From assembly GCA_017506865.1 (NCBI GenBank), contig JAFCMP010000004.1, positions 495,902-559,901 of the forward strand: a stretch of 64,000 nucleotides of DNA. The letters are read 5' to 3'. The first letter of the stretch is position 1, and the number at the start of each line of letters is the position of its first letter. Both the position numbers and the translations under genes were made by a program. Below the pieces are notes generated by a model. The model was given only the letters and a program-made list of their open reading frames with translations, was not told the origin of the DNA and did not search any database. Shown here one piece after another: positions 63,923 through 64,000 of this stretch. The stretch comes from Tribonema minus. Lineage: Eukaryota; Sar; Xanthophyceae; Tribonematales; Tribonemataceae.

Positions 63923-63934
63923 AAAGAAGGAGGA
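63923..63934 (+). promoter_or_regulatory. Polypurine tract
   Basis: Twelve purines (aaagaaggagga) lie directly before the TGATAC start of the 3' LTR, the expected primer site for plus-strand DNA synthesis. Confidence 0.85.
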
Positions 63935-64000
63935 TGATACAAAGTCCATGTCACAGGCAGTTCAAGTGCTGTGTACACCTTTGACTGTACTGTACAAGTG
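63935..64000 (+). repeat. 3' LTR, first 66 bp (runs off the window)
   Basis: Matches 53134-53200 with one missing base (cacaggcag versus cacagtgcag). This fixes the element's right side and shows that the two LTRs have begun to differ. Confidence 0.85.

Overview
The window reads as eukaryotic nuclear DNA in which a decaying segment of giant-virus (nucleocytoplasmic large DNA virus) type lies beside host mobile elements. No species can be named. A microbial eukaryote, such as an alga or protist, fits best. Evidence: spliceosomal introns with GT..AG borders and consistent phase in the right half, Ty3-type LTR retroelements, a LINE-like remnant at the left edge, and between them compact, mostly intronless genes with AT-rich start regions of kinds typical of large algal and protist viruses. 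No capsid, packaging ATPase or DNA polymerase gene is visible, so the viral origin is inferred from gene content.

Layout. 1-1.4 kb: broken 3' end of a non-LTR-like retroelement. 1.3-19.5 kb: virus-like block with an 11-repeat EsV-1-7 protein, a PT-repeat surface-type fragment, an LRAT-fold protein, a papain-family peptidase, a large basic-tailed membrane protein, a frameshifted PRMT-like methyltransferase, zinc-binding proteins, histone H3 (no ATG), a zinc-repeat/nuclease fusion, a TGA-interrupted C39-like peptidase, an HNH endonuclease, histone H4, a coiled-coil protein, a tail-collar protein and two small membrane proteins. At about 19.55 kb a viral reading frame is cut off, a possible junction. 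19.5-26.9 kb: mixed zone with a doubly frameshifted gene, a 0.7-kb inverted-repeat element with relatives at 8.7 and 26.4 kb, low-complexity DNA and a 14-repeat ankyrin protein. 26.9-44.2 kb: mostly minus-strand genes, including a six-exon candidate tyrosine recombinase, a four-exon membrane protein, an unknown 558-aa protein and a protein with two PD-(D/E)XK-like segments, among 402-bp identical direct repeats, 24-bp inverted repeats and minisatellites. 44.8-64 kb: at least three Ty3-type retroelement copies that carry a cytosine-5 DNA methyltransferase between gag and protease.

Reading. The viral genes look like a set for chromatin handling (H3, H4, PRMT, basic-tailed protein), proteolysis and virion structure, but many are broken by frameshifts, nonsense codons or truncation, which suggests a silenced, decaying insertion. 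Two TGA breaks could be CGA to TGA changes, as expected from deamination of methylated CpG. The retroelements supply their own DNA methyltransferases in the same neighbourhood. The most notable system is the gag-methyltransferase-protease-RT-RNaseH polyprotein at 54.2-61.5 kb, with an 881-bp 5' LTR, a polypurine tract and the start of the 3' LTR all visible.
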